64,000 nt of DNA from Sulfolobus acidocaldarius SUSAZ (GCA_000508305.1 CP006977.1:1768621-1832620), one strand, 5' to 3'. Counted from the first letter of the stretch, positions 37,517 through 47,318 are shown. The notes: generated from the letters alone by a model not told the origin. Numbers and translations: made by a program.

Positions 37517-39991
37517 TTGCCCTCCAAATTAAAAATTCCAGATGAAATATATCATAACTACAAAGACCTCTTCGGTGAAAAAGTTATAAATGACAGAATT
37601 GTAAGCGTTGAAGGACTAATAGAGGAACTTTCGATAGAGTTTTCCGATGAGATAAAGAGAGTAATTAGTAAGAGGAGGAAATGGTTAGAGACAAAGGATT
37701 CAGTATCATCAAAAGGGTCATTTCCCTCATGGGATGAAGTTTTTGTGGACGCAGATGGTAATAGGAGAACTTTTAGAGAGATAGTCCAAGGAATGATAGA
37801 TAATTTCCTCCAGAGACAATCTAGTTTAAGGTGGAGGTTAAATGATCATGTACCTATACCAAATGACGCCCATCCTATAAAGAACCCTGGACTAGAAATC
37901 ACTGGACCTTGGTATCCGTTAAGCAGGGCTTACAACCAGGTAAATACAGATGTAATATCTGCAATGGAAGATGAAGAGGACGCCTCACCCGCCTGGTACA
38001 CTCCCTATGGATCAGGAAAGAGTATCGCTGACGTTTGGGACGCTAGAAAGAACGTTAAACTTTTCCTTTCAGGGAAAGCGCCCAATCCTTATTACGAAAA
38101 GGGTAAAACGTACACTTTGAATAAGCCTAGAGATAAATGGCCTACTATATTCCACAGGCTCCCAGGATTACATCTCCTTGACTTTGATATCACATTGGAC
38201 GGAAAACCAGTACCTGCAATTATAGTCTCAGCTGTAATCTATACACTTAATAATTACATAAGCCTTAGGAACGCTGGCTCGGGAGTCTACTTCTACCTAC
38301 CTAAAACACAGACACCTGAAGAAGCTCTGATAGTGGAAAAAATACTCAGAAGAATTGAGGAGAAGTTAGGGTTACCTATTGGAACACTTAAATTAGCACT
38401 ATTATATGAAGAAGTTAATGCCGGAAGATACTTTCCAGTTATATTGTGGATATTTAGGGAGAGATTAATAAAATCCAACAATGGTAGATGGGATTACTTA
38501 GGTAGTCTCATCGAGATGTGGTTACAGGAGAGGGTTCTTCCTGACCCACAAAACATAACAATGACTTCGCCGAACATGATGGCTTACCAGAAATATAATG
38601 CGTTAATAATGTTACTTGCAGGAGCAAAAAATGGCGAGGCTGACGCTGCACCAGTTGGAGGAATGGCTGCTGTAATGCTCTATCCTCAAAGTGATGCTTT
38701 TGAAAGACATAGATATAACTTAAAGGCATTGAGAGGAATTAAACTGGATAAGCTCAGAGAAAGACTAATAGGACTTATCTTTGTGGGAGACATTAAAGGG
38801 AAGGTAACACTTGAAGACATCTTGAAAGGGAAAGTCCAAGGTAAACTGTATGACATGTTTAGACAAAGTTGGGTAGCTACAAAGGAAGAGGCTTATGTTG
38901 AGGCTGGAAATAAACCCTTAAAGGCCAGCTTAGAGGAGTTACAAAAAATGATAGATGCTCCTGTTGAGTACGTCACAGTAGAGGGTACTAAGATGACCAC
39001 TGTTGACAGTGGACTCACACCTGAGGAGAGGTCTCTATTCCAGAGACTAGGTTTAATAGACGAAAATGGCAAGATAACACCCTGGGTTATAACTAAAGAT
39101 ATGATTGATACGCCAGAGAAGTTACTCCACAATAAGGAGTTGTGGGGAGGAAAGAGCATATGGAATGCCCTTTATGACATACCCGATGGGGAGATTACGC
39201 CTGAACATGTCCAACATGCATTCTACATGGCAGCGAATTACGGTTTCCAGCTATTAAATGGTAATTTAGCAGCGGCTATAGACGATTATGAGGTTAAGCA
39301 GAGGTTCATGAACGATTTAGCTACTTACAGGATATTCACTTCTTGGCTGTGGAGCCTGGTGAACAGGGATGCAATAACTACAAAAGAAGGATATATTAAA
39401 GCTCCTAAATTAACAAGGGACGGCGTTATCCCTGCAGAGAATGTGCTAAAAGTTGCCAAAGGTACTAAAGTGAAGGATATATTCGAGGAAATATGGAAGT
39501 TACATTTCGATTGGACTAATGAATTTTACAAGGAGCAGGACATGAGAGTTGCCAATAGACTGGTAGAGACATTTGGAAAAACTAATGATAGCTCAGTAGT
39601 TGAAGAGATATACAATGTAATATCAAAGGCATATAACGCGGGACCCTTTAGACAGATGTCGGCAAAGGAAGCTGCCGAGAAGATCGGTAAACTGCTTAAC
39701 ACTCAACCTTCAAAGATTGAAGAGGAATTGATAAAGCTTGCACCGAGATTTGACAGGGAGATGGCACCAGTTATTATGGAAATTTTAATGAGACAATTCC
39801 TATATCCTAAATACATAATGAACAGCGGAAAGATACTATTTGTACTCTCGCCATTAGATCCAGAGAAGAGGTTGAAAGTAATGGACAGTATATTCTCGTT
39901 CAGGGAGATGGTTCAAGATAAGGTAAAAAGAGGAGAGCTTGATCCAGTAGTATTGGAACTATATGACTACATCTACGATGATTATAGATGA
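37517..39991 (+). CDS. aceB: Malate synthase (large archaeal form)
   Basis: The 824-residue protein matches the large crenarchaeal malate synthase, much longer than AceB (about 530) and different from GlcB. Visible features include a long N-terminal region, HRLPGLHLLDFDI, PKTQTPEEALIVEKILRRIE, MTSPNMMAYQKYNALIMLLA and VGGMAAVMLYPQSD. It condenses glyoxylate with acetyl-CoA to malate, the second step of the glyoxylate bypass, and lies about 490 bases upstream of isocitrate lyase on the same strand. It starts at TTG 37517, with AAATATAAA (about 37494-37502) as a TATA box. Separate promoters are likely given the gap. Confidence 0.88.
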   Translation: MPSKLKIPDEIYHNYKDLFGEKVINDRIVSVEGLIEELSIEFSDEIKRVISKRRKWLETKDSVSSKGSFPSWDEVFVDADGNRRTFREIVQGMIDNFLQRQSSLRWRLNDHVPIPNDAHPIKNPGLEITGPWYPLSRAYNQVNTDVISAMEDEEDASPAWYTPYGSGKSIADVWDARKNVKLFLSGKAPNPYYEKGKTYTLNKPRDKWPTIFHRLPGLHLLDFDITLDGKPVPAIIVSAVIYTLNNYISLRNAGSGVYFYLPKTQTPEEALIVEKILRRIEEKLGLPIGTLKLALLYEEVNAGRYFPVILWIFRERLIKSNNGRWDYLGSLIEMWLQERVLPDPQNITMTSPNMMAYQKYNALIMLLAGAKNGEADAAPVGGMAAVMLYPQSDAFERHRYNLKALRGIKLDKLRERLIGLIFVGDIKGKVTLEDILKGKVQGKLYDMFRQSWVATKEEAYVEAGNKPLKASLEELQKMIDAPVEYVTVEGTKMTTVDSGLTPEERSLFQRLGLIDENGKITPWVITKDMIDTPEKLLHNKELWGGKSIWNALYDIPDGEITPEHVQHAFYMAANYGFQLLNGNLAAAIDDYEVKQRFMNDLATYRIFTSWLWSLVNRDAITTKEGYIKAPKLTRDGVIPAENVLKVAKGTKVKDIFEEIWKLHFDWTNEFYKEQDMRVANRLVETFGKTNDSSVVEEIYNVISKAYNAGPFRQMSAKEAAEKIGKLLNTQPSKIEEELIKLAPRFDREMAPVIMEILMRQFLYPKYIMNSGKILFVLSPLDPEKRLKVMDSIFSFREMVQDKVKRGELDPVVLELYDYIYDDYR

Positions 39992-40476
39992 GTAGGGATA
40001 AAGTGTCCCCATATTTCTTTTTTAACTTGCAAATGAAAACAATTCTAAATAGTTTTTCAATGAAGTTGTAAATGTAGTACAAAATTATTTTTTAAGTAAA
40101 GATTTTAAATTGAAAAGTTTTCACTTTTCTCCCTAAAGTTGATTTTAAGGTAAATATAAGCATAAACTAAGAATGTAAATAACACAATTTTAGAGCCGAC
40201 TAAAAAGTATAAAATTACTTGTTAGATATATCTAATGAAACGGAAAATTACCATAAAAATAACTCATAAAACTCGATTTTATGGATGGTCTTTGAAAAAT
40301 GATTTTTGCGTAAAGTAAATTTGACACTACAATTATAAATACGTAGAATATTGTCTAGTTTTTATTTATTTACGTCTCTTTACTGAAAAGAAACCAATAA
40401 AATACCTTTTATATCTAAACATTTTGAATTAAAACTTATATATTAAAATATTGATATAATAGTTGGGGTTCAAAAT
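39992..40476 (+). promoter_or_regulatory. Intergenic region with isocitrate lyase promoter
   Basis: About 485 very AT-rich bases with no gene. ACTTATATATTAAAATATTG (about 40434-40453) is the best TATA candidate for isocitrate lyase, with GGGGTT near 40465 ahead of TTG 40477. Confidence 0.5.
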
Positions 40477-41790
40477 TTGAATATAAGAGATATATGGAAT
40501 GAGGAAACGAGGAGAATTGAACAGGAGTGGTCAGAAGACCCTAGATGGAAAGGAATTAAGAGAAGTTACACAGCCTCTGACGTAGTAAAGTTAAGAGGAT
40601 CTGTTAGAATTGAATACACTTTAGCAAAATTAGGGGCTCAAAAGTTGTGGAAGTTATTAAACACTGAGCCCTATGTTGCCACCTTCGGTGCCTTGACAGG
40701 CTCCCAAGCGGTGGAAATGGCAAAAGCAGGGTTAAAGGCTATATATGTAAGCGGATGGCAAGTCGCCGCAGATAATAACTTGTCAAATCAAACTTATCCT
40801 GACTTAAGCTTATACCCCTCTAATAGCGTACCGAACCTGATTAGGAGATTAAATAACGCGTTATTAAGAGCAGACCAAATATCATGGAGTGAAGGAAAAC
40901 GTGATGTAGACTATCTATTACCTATCGTGGCTGATGCAGAGGCTGGCTTTGGTGGTCCAATTCACGCATTTGAACTAACAAAGGCTATGATTGAAGCAGG
41001 TGCTGCTGGTGTACACTTTGAAGATCAGTTAGCTTCCGAAAAGAAATGTGGTCATCTAGGCGGAAAGGTATTAATTCCCACAGGCGCATTCATAAGAGTA
41101 CTGAATGCAGCCAGACTGGCTTCAGATGTCTTAGGTGTACCGACAATATTAATTGCAAGAACAGATGCACTAAATGCTGCATACTTATCTAACGATATTG
41201 ATGAGAGAGATACTGCCTTCTTGACTGGAAAAAGAACTCCCGAAGGTTATTATGAGGTTAAAGGTGGTATAGAATACACGATCGCAAGGGGATTAGCTTA
41301 TGCGCCTTATGCTGACTTACTATGGTTTGAGACCTCACGTCCAGACTTAGATGAAGCTAAGCAATTTGCAGACGCCATTCACGCTCACTTCCCAGGAAAA
41401 ATGTTAGCCTATAACTTATCTCCATCCTTCAACTGGAAGAAGTTTATGGACGACTCAAAGATTGGTAAGTTCATAGAGGAATTAGGTGACATGGGATACA
41501 AGTTCCAGTTCATAACCCTAGCAGGCTGGCACTTGATAAACTACCACACATTTACACTAGCAAGAGCCTACAAGAACGAGGGAATGCTAGGTTACGTAAG
41601 GTTACAGGAGCTGGAGTTCCAAGCTCAAAGGGAAGGATATACTGCAGTAAGCCACCAAAGAGAAGTAGGAACCGAATACTTCGACCTAGTACTAACAATA
41701 GCCTCAGGAGGAAACGCATCAACAACAGCAATGAAAGGATCAACTGAAGCAGAACAATTCGTCCAAGTAGAACAAAAAGCCAGAAAATGA
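40477..41790 (+). CDS. aceA: Isocitrate lyase
   Basis: The 437-residue protein has the isocitrate lyase signature [16 protein letters not shown] with catalytic C191 and H193, the substrate-binding [21 protein letters not shown] (metal-binding Asp), and [12 protein letters not shown]. It splits isocitrate to succinate and glyoxylate, the first step of the glyoxylate bypass with malate synthase upstream, allowing growth on acetyl-CoA sources. It starts at TTG 40477. The last 167 bases before codon 435 are repeated exactly at 43524-43690. Confidence 0.95.
   Translation: MNIRDIWNEETRRIEQEWSEDPRWKGIKRSYTASDVVKLRGSVRIEYTLAKLGAQKLWKLLNTEPYVATFGALTGSQAVEMAKAGLKAIYVSGWQVAADNNLSNQTYPDLSLYPSNSVPNLIRRLNNALLRADQISWSEGKRDVDYLLPIVADAEAGFGGPIHAFELTKAMIEAGAAGVHFEDQLASEKKCGHLGGKVLIPTGAFIRVLNAARLASDVLGVPTILIARTDALNAAYLSNDIDERDTAFLTGKRTPEGYYEVKGGIEYTIARGLAYAPYADLLWFETSRPDLDEAKQFADAIHAHFPGKMLAYNLSPSFNWKKFMDDSKIGKFIEELGDMGYKFQFITLAGWHLINYHTFTLARAYKNEGMLGYVRLQELEFQAQREGYTAVSHQREVGTEYFDLVLTIASGGNASTTAMKGSTEAEQFVQVEQKARK
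41614..41780 (+). repeat. 167-bp perfect repeat, source copy in isocitrate lyase
   Basis: Bases 41614-41780 (inside the 3' end of the isocitrate lyase gene) are identical to 43524-43690, same orientation, offset 1910 bases. Confidence 0.96.
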
Positions 41791-41804
41791 AAGCCTAATT
41801 AGTC

Positions 41805-41811
41805 TTTTTTT
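41805..41811 (+). terminator. T-run terminator after isocitrate lyase
   Basis: Seven T about 15 bases after the stop codon. Confidence 0.5.
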
Positions 41812-42513
41812 ACAAGATCTCTCCCTACATTTTTATAACCTTTCCTGAAAAATTTTGGGTTGTTATTTCAACTGACCTAAACTAACTTAATTTTATATAC
41901 AAACCTGTGATTAATGCTCTAATAGCGCTTCAAAGGTTAAGTATGTTATTCATTAACTTTTCTGAGCTAAGCATATTACTACATATATTATTACCTAATT
42001 TTCTAATTACTCCTCTAAGAATTTAGGATGATAACTAAAATAGTAGGGAAATGAGCGTCTAGTTAACCTTAGTTAGTTCGGTTTTGAGATGAGATAAGTA
42101 GACTGACTTCCTCCCCGCCTTGAAGGGCGAGGCTTTCCTCACCTTCTAAATCCGTTTATAGGATATAAGATACTAAAGGTTAAGGTAAATCATTGAACAA
42201 ATATGAACTATATCATGAATGACATGTTTCAGATCGTCATAGAAGGAGGAATGTTTCTGCTATAAGTAAGAAAGTTCTGGCTTGAGACTTAGTTTTAGAG
42301 CTTTAAACCCCTCACTCTAATACATAGATATTATGGCTTGATGAGACGAACGTACTAACACATAAATGCTCTTTAGCTACAGATCTGACTTTCTCTAACT
42401 ATCGTGACTGTTTTTATACTTTTATATACCTTTAGGGGAGGAGATGTTGATTATTCACCAAAAAAGTTTGAAAATGTAATAATATTATATATGAAATTAA
42501 ATCAGTAACACAT
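41812..42513. other. Long intergenic region
   Basis: No gene found on either strand. It contains a mini hairpin element at 42103-42145. Confidence 0.5.
42103..42145 (-). mobile_element. 43-bp mini hairpin element, copy 6
   Basis: Same hairpin as copy 5. The left spacer is AAGGTGAGGAAAG and the preceding four bases are TTAG rather than TTAC, the only such exception. Confidence 0.66.
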
Positions 42514-42921
42514 CTATCTTGTTACAAGTATTATTCCCCTGGTATCGAAACTATTCTTGTTAAGAAATTCATAGAACATTCTATCTAGAGTAACTAAAGG
42601 TATTTTAGTAAAACTGTGGGATGAATATAATATAGCGTCAAATATATCATTCCAACCTTTGCTTACAATATCGTATACAACATTTAAATCTAGTTCCTCC
42701 ATTAGAACAAGGTTGACAGTATGGTTTATATAAGATAGACCTTTAATTGCGTCCTGCGGTATTAGTCCTAACCCGAGTTTCCTCGCCTCCTTTATTACAA
42801 CTGCAATAAGCTCTACCAGCATCAAGGAAGGGTAGTATATGTTCTTGCCTTCTAGTAAATTTTCGTTAACTCCTCTAACTTTAATACCTAAGAAGGGGAG
42901 TAAAAGTGATGTATCAACCAT
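42514..42921 (-). CDS. vapC: VapC-type PIN-domain toxin
   Basis: PIN-domain ribonuclease of about 135 residues. Acidic active-site residues are seen in MVDTSLLLPFL, LMLVELIAVV, DIFDAILYSSH and PLVTLDRMF, in the correct order. An upstream ATG at 42954 is possible, but ATG 42921 gives the usual PIN start MVDTS and an 8-base overlap with the antitoxin stop instead of 41 bases. It cuts RNA when free of antitoxin. It is paired with an AbrB-type antitoxin upstream. Confidence 0.86.
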   Translation of the reverse strand: MVDTSLLLPFLGIKVRGVNENLLEGKNIYYPSLMLVELIAVVIKEARKLGLGLIPQDAIKGLSYINHTVNLVLMEELDLNVVYDIVSKGWNDIFDAILYSSHSFTKIPLVTLDRMFYEFLNKNSFDTRGIILVTR

Positions 42922-43141
42922 TAATTCCGAATGATCTAGTAATTTCTTCTCCAACCTTTTCTACCTCATCAGCGTCTATTTCTGCCCAATATCCCGTTGG
43001 TCTCTTGAGGGGAACTAAGGTAATTTTATCGCCTTCTCTTGTAACCACTAGTAAATCTCCCTCCTTTATTTTCATTTCGTCAACGATCTCTTTAGGTATG
43101 TATATCGCATATTTCCTCCCCACTCTTAGAACTTTTGCCAT
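42914..43141 (-). CDS. vapB: VapB-type AbrB/SpoVT antitoxin
   Basis: Small swapped-hairpin AbrB DNA-binding protein: MAKVLRVGRKYAIYIPKEIV, then MKIKEGDLLVVTREGDKITLVPL. ATG 43141 gives the standard N-terminus (75 residues); the frame is open to 43174. The C-terminal part (EIDADEVEKVGEEITRSFG) would bind the toxin. It overlaps vapC, and probably represses its own operon. Confidence 0.85.
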   Translation of the reverse strand: MAKVLRVGRKYAIYIPKEIVDEMKIKEGDLLVVTREGDKITLVPLKRPTGYWAEIDADEVEKVGEEITRSFGING

Positions 43142-43784
43142 GTGATCATTCTGGTAAATCTTACTAATAAGCATTATCTGACCACATGGATCACTGAGAC
43201 TGAAAAACCTTACTTATTGCCTAGCTGAGTGTTGGGTAGTATATATATTTCACACACTTAATGGTCATACGAGGTATGTGGGCACGAATGCTTAAAGAAG
43301 ATCTCATAGGCTTCACTTTTGTGTGAATAGGCCGTTGTAGCCATTAACCAATAAATTAGGTAAACTTGTCTGAGACGTAAAGTATTGTATATAGGAATAT
43401 ATAATCTAATTTTGTATAGACAACACACTATAGTTAAATATCAATTAGGCTTTCTCTAGATGAAATGTGATTCTTTTAGTTTTATTCATTACTTTTTGTA
43501 GTTACCTTTGATTATGGGGGTTAGAGTTCCAAGCTCAAAGGGAAGGATATACTGCAGTAAGCCACCAAAGAGAAGTAGGAACCGAATACTTCGACCTAGT
43601 ACTAACAATAGCCTCAGGAGGAAACGCATCAACAACAGCAATGAAAGGATCAACTGAAGCAGAACAATTCGTCCAAGTAGAACAAAAAGCTACAAGATTA
43701 GACTGCATTCTAGAAAATTCAAAAAATCTATATGTTTAACTTTTTTTAAAAAAAGTTTATAAGCACAAAAGTTATCCTGCACTT
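43142..43784. other. Long intergenic region with copied isocitrate lyase fragment
   Basis: No gene is seen. It contains the repeat described next and, near 43757-43766, GTTTATAAGC, a TATA-like site about 25 bases before ATG 43785. Confidence 0.5.
43524..43690 (+). repeat. 167-bp duplicated fragment of the isocitrate lyase 3' end
   Basis: Perfect copy of 41614-41780 in the same orientation. Copy flanks differ from the source. Directly after the copied part comes TACAAGAT, which also occurs at 41811-41818 after the isocitrate lyase gene, so the copy may extend past the stop with a 30-base deletion. There is no start codon context of its own, so it is not expected to be translated. Confidence 0.95.
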
Positions 43785-44585
43785 ATGAAAGAAGAGTACG
43801 TAAAAGAGATTCCGATTAGGGCTGACAGGTCTTCAATAATGAACTTATTAACTGATGCACATCTTTTCGTGGGTATATCTGGTCACATATCAATATACAA
43901 GATTTTTGATACAACTTTAAATGATTTTGTGCCTCAGGCTGATGCTAATAACCCTGGAGATAAATATAAGATAGCTTTTCTTTACCAAGATGAGTCAGGT
44001 ATATTATATTGTTTAAATGGTGTTCTTCAAGGTCCTCAAGTTAATTCAAATACTGTAGCTTACTCAGGACATACAGACGATGAACAGTTGAGCTTGGAGA
44101 TTAACTTCGATGTTAAAGATGACAATGTAATAGGGAAAATGAGCATAGAGTATAGTTCTGGTTTCTTTGACCTATTTAAGAGGAAATCCTTCAATAAAAA
44201 GGCTAAATGGTACGGTAACATGGCAGAGCATATATTAGTTAAACATTACTCATGGTACCTTAGTAAGTTAGGTCCGTCAATAAACAATAACCTTGTGGAG
44301 ATCTCTAAGGCAAGTGGTGACGTTAATGAGTTGATAGCGAAACTTAGAGGTTTAATGAAATTCAATAATACATTCTTTGTCTTGAAGGGAGATGACTTCA
44401 AAATGGTAGGAAAGATAAGTAACGGGGACATTGTAAACGCTAAGTTGACCATATCAGGTAAGGTCTATGTATATAGGGAAGCAATAGCAAAACTATTTGC
44501 ATTGACAGGTAATGCTGAACTAAAGGTCTATAGAATGTCGTCTGATGACGCTATTATGGCTGTGCTGGAGAATATGGAACAATGA
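43785..44585 (+). CDS. SRPBCC/CoxG-like two-domain protein, paralogue 3
   Basis: The 266-residue protein has an SRPBCC/CoxG-like N-terminal fold (YVKEIPIRADRSSIMNLLTD, about 4-23, to AEHILVKHYSWYL near residue 160) and a C-terminal segment (about 190-266) that aligns in outline with the C-terminal domain of the proteins at 14494 and 18533: FFVLKGDDFKMVGKISNGDI, GKVYVYREAIAKLFALTG, LKVYRMSS. It is more distant than the first two are from each other. Function unknown; such folds often bind hydrophobic ligands. ATG is about 25 bases after a TATA element, consistent with leaderless expression. Confidence 0.7.
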   Translation: MKEEYVKEIPIRADRSSIMNLLTDAHLFVGISGHISIYKIFDTTLNDFVPQADANNPGDKYKIAFLYQDESGILYCLNGVLQGPQVNSNTVAYSGHTDDEQLSLEINFDVKDDNVIGKMSIEYSSGFFDLFKRKSFNKKAKWYGNMAEHILVKHYSWYLSKLGPSINNNLVEISKASGDVNELIAKLRGLMKFNNTFFVLKGDDFKMVGKISNGDIVNAKLTISGKVYVYREAIAKLFALTGNAELKVYRMSSDDAIMAVLENMEQ

Positions 44586-44852
44586 GAGATATTCTTTTTC
44601 TTGTGATCCATCCAATAGATTTTTAGATAATTAGATGTGATGAACGAGACAAAACTACTTATATTAGCCAAGGTTAAAGAAAATGAATGAAATCTCGTAT
44701 AAGGCTTTATAGTTAACTTACGAATAAGTGACCTAACTCTAAGATTCCTCCTGATAATAAACATGTTGAAGCGTAATGTGTTTGAGGAGATAAAAATTCA
44801 AGGTAAGGAGAATCAAAGTTTAAGATAATTGTTTAATTTGAAGTTTCACCAA

Positions 44853-45212
44853 TTATACAAGAGCTAAATTAACTAACCTTATTACATCCTCCCTTAGCAA
44901 CCTAACTTGATCTTGGGAGAGATTAACTTCATGGAAACCTTCTATATGTAATATCCAGGCTGATAACCATAAGGACGATATACTACTATAGAATTTCTCC
45001 AGCTCACTGACAGCCTCGAAATAGAGCTTAGATGTCCAATGATTTAATGACTTAACTCTTCTGACTACGCTTACATTATTTTTTAAGGATAGGATTTTTA
45101 TTGACTCCTCAGCAGCCTTATAATACTTCTCAGAAGCCTGAACAACATCACCCCTAGACAACAACTCATCAGCTTCTTTTAGCAACTTTGTTATTGAGTC
45201 TTTCGTCAGCAA
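44853..45212 (-). CDS. PaREP1-family protein, downstream copy
   Basis: The 119-residue helical protein has the PaREP1 core EADELLSRGDVVQASEKYYK plus AAEESIKIL near residues 13-42. TTG 45212 is the first start; TTG 45185 is also possible and reduces the overlap with the upstream gene. PaREP1 proteins are crenarchaeal, often in tandem families, with unknown function; some resemble HEPN-like helical bundles. Its 5' end overlaps the 3' end of the second copy, and the two share an 86-base identical segment. Confidence 0.72.
   Translation of the reverse strand: MLTKDSITKLLKEADELLSRGDVVQASEKYYKAAEESIKILSLKNNVSVVRRVKSLNHWTSKLYFEAVSELEKFYSSISSLWLSAWILHIEGFHEVNLSQDQVRLLREDVIRLVNLALV
45088..45173 (-). 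repeat. 86-bp perfect direct repeat shared with 45419-45504
   Basis: Bases 45088-45173 and 45419-45504 are identical (offset 331), covering the PaREP1 core of both genes. Sequence outside is much less similar. Confidence 0.94.
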
Positions 45213-45555
45213 CCTGTACTAATTTTACAATATTTTCTCTATAAGCTTTAACCTGTTGGCTGTCCATGTTTACAGTTATAAGTGCGATCGCCGATCCCCA
45301 GCTCTCGATAATCCACTTCCCTAAGATTGACGATAACGAGAAAACACACTTGTTCAATAGCTCTCCACTCCATCCTTCATTATTGGTCTTATTGATGACT
45401 TCGAGCTCTAAAACACTTGATAGGATTTTTATTGACTCCTCAGCAGCCTTATAATACTTCTCAGAAGCCTGAACAACATCACCCCTAGACAACAACTCAT
45501 CAGCCTCCTCCAAGTATACATCAGCTGAAGTTCTTAGCTTTAGCATAGTATCCAC
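45169..45555 (-). CDS. PaREP1-family protein, upstream copy
   Basis: The 128-residue protein has the same core (EADELLSRGDVVQASEKYYK) at residues about 17-36, followed by a different helical second half (SLSSILGKWIIESWGSAIAL). The stop lies inside the 5' end of the downstream copy, so they form an overlapping tandem pair. The shared core arose by duplication or gene conversion, since flanking parts differ strongly. Confidence 0.75.
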   Translation of the reverse strand: MDTMLKLRTSADVYLEEADELLSRGDVVQASEKYYKAAEESIKILSSVLELEVINKTNNEGWSGELLNKCVFSLSSILGKWIIESWGSAIALITVNMDSQQVKAYRENIVKLVQVADERLNNKVAKRS

Positions 45556-45677
45556 TCCATCAATTATTATTATATACTTTATAAATTATAAATTACATTT
45601 TACGGTCCTAGTATGTGTATTTATCATATCTACTTCTAAAATCATATTCGTCTACAGCATTGAAGTTCTAAACCTAG

Positions 45678-45719
45678 CTGACTTCCTCCCCGCCCTGAAG
45701 GTGAAGCTTTCCTCATTTC
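45678..45719 (-). mobile_element. 42-bp mini hairpin element, copy 7 (stem damaged)
   Basis: TTAC (45723-45720) precedes it, the left spacer is GAAATGAGGAAAG and the right end AGGAAGTCAG is intact. The left stem arm has lost a base and reads CTTCACCTTCAG, so the hairpin is broken. Confidence 0.66.
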
Positions 45720-45855
45720 GTAAATAAAAATACAGTAATCATATCTCATCAACATAAATCAGTAATATCGATTATCATGTGTAAATTATGGTGACATAAC
45801 CTACATTACCACGTATACTCATAAAAATAAATATGTTAAAATTTGATCATAAATT

Positions 45856-46974
45856 ATGAAGGTAAAAGATGTCAAGGTTCACGTACTTAAGGTACCCTTA
45901 CCTGAACCAATACAGTTTTCATGGGAGCCTTTACCCCATCAAGATTATACGTTCAGTCTAATAGAGCTAAAAGGGGAAAATGGAGTAAAAGGTTATTCAG
46001 CCATAGAGCTTGGAAGTACGTACAAAGCATTTATAAACACCTATGTGAGACCACTTTTGGTTAATCTTCAGATAGACCTTGAATTAATACCCGATAGATT
46101 CTTACAAATAGGCTCATGGCTAATACAAAGGACTGGTGCATTAGAAGTTGCTATTTGGGACTTAATAGCTAAAAGTAATCAGTTACCTCTATATAAAATG
46201 TTAGGAGGAAAGAGGAAGAAAGTAAAGGTATATGCTAGTACCGGGAGATTAATGGATGTAAAGGAAACTATTGACTTAATAAATGATTATTATAGTAAGG
46301 GAATTGACATTGTGAAAATAAGGTTTAGGAGAAATTCTATAAAGGACGATTTGGCACTCCTGAGAGAAATAAGGAAGACATTTGGCGATAGTATAAGAAT
46401 AGCAGTAGATGCTAATCAAGCATGGAGTTTCACTCCACCATACTGGGATAGAATGACAGCGCTTAAGGTCGCTAAAGAGCTGGAGGAGTACCATGTGGAG
46501 TGGCTTGAGGAACCCCTTTACAGGGAGGATATAGAGGGATATAGATGGCTGAGAGAGAGAAGTAATATCAAGATCAGCGGGGGAGAACTGGAATATGATT
46601 TGAGTAGGTTTAAGGCATTTGTGGATTCTAAGGCTCTCGATATAATTCAGGCTGATGCCGTTTACTCAAACGGTATAAGAGAATGTAGAGTTGTTGCCTC
46701 TTTAGCTGAGAGCCATAACTTGGAATTCTTACCACATGCATGGGATCCAGGAATGGGTTGGGTGGCTAACCTTCACTTATCGGCCTCTCTACCTGAATCT
46801 CTGACAAAGTATATAGAAACTCCCTTGGATCCACTGTGGTGGTTCAATGATGTACTTTTTGCTATTACAAAGAACAAGATAACAATAGAAGATGGTTACG
46901 CTATTCTACCAGAGGGTGGAGGTCTAGGACTAGAGGTAAGTGATGAGGCAATAAAAAAATATGAAGTAGAATGA
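45856..46974 (+). CDS. Enolase-superfamily enzyme, mandelate racemase subgroup
   Basis: The 372-residue protein has the N-terminal capping domain and TIM barrel of the superfamily. Active-site residues: K154-x-R156 (KIRFRR), metal ligands D185 (VDANQAW), Glu in WLEEP (about 218-219) and E244 (SGGELE), and the D267/H294 dyad (IIQADAVYSNG; LPHAWDPGMG) typical of the mandelate racemase group. Such enzymes are acid-sugar dehydratases or racemases acting on carboxylates. The exact substrate cannot be told. It is a single gene on its strand with a TATA-like AAATAAATATG just upstream. Confidence 0.88.
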   Translation: MKVKDVKVHVLKVPLPEPIQFSWEPLPHQDYTFSLIELKGENGVKGYSAIELGSTYKAFINTYVRPLLVNLQIDLELIPDRFLQIGSWLIQRTGALEVAIWDLIAKSNQLPLYKMLGGKRKKVKVYASTGRLMDVKETIDLINDYYSKGIDIVKIRFRRNSIKDDLALLREIRKTFGDSIRIAVDANQAWSFTPPYWDRMTALKVAKELEEYHVEWLEEPLYREDIEGYRWLRERSNIKISGGELEYDLSRFKAFVDSKALDIIQADAVYSNGIRECRVVASLAESHNLEFLPHAWDPGMGWVANLHLSASLPESLTKYIETPLDPLWWFNDVLFAITKNKITIEDGYAILPEGGGLGLEVSDEAIKKYEVE

Positions 46975-47069
46975 GATTTTAGTACTGAGGATCGGAAACA
47001 GTAATGTACGAAAAGCAGTCTAAAGGAGAAAAGAAGGAAGAAAAAAGGAAGAAAGAGAGAAAGGAAAAA

Positions 47070-47318
47070 TTAACATTCTCTTACTACATCAACTTTCATG
47101 AAACCATTTTCTTTACCTTTATCCTCTATCTTGAGGTTAAGATCATTTACCTGTAAGATGTATTTTAGGCTAACATACCAGTCATAGTCATTCATAAGTA
47201 TCTCTACTGCCTCTCCACACTCCTGGATCTTTTTTATAGCTGTTAGCATTATCATTAAGGGGCTTTTACTTCCACAACTGTCTATTTTATCCAACTTTAC
47301 GGTCTCTATTATTCTCAT
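47070..47318 (-). CDS. TusA-like sulfur-carrier-type protein
   Basis: The 82-residue protein has the TusA/SirA-like outline VKLDKIDSCGSKSPLMIMLT, AIKKIQECGEAVEILMND and a C-terminal strand MKVDVVREC. The usual CPxP motif is altered: Cys15 is followed by GSKSPL, and a second Cys is the last residue. Its start overlaps the stop of the rhodanese gene by four bases (47315-47318), so they are co-translated and a sulfur-relay role with the rhodanese is plausible. Family assignment is tentative because of the changed motif. Confidence 0.6.
   Translation of the reverse strand: MRIIETVKLDKIDSCGSKSPLMIMLTAIKKIQECGEAVEILMNDYDWYVSLKYILQVNDLNLKIEDKGKENGFMKVDVVREC

Noticed and set aside
41552-41743. Leu-rich minus-strand ORF in the isocitrate lyase gene
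   Set aside because: Antisense to a strongly conserved enzyme end; no start context.
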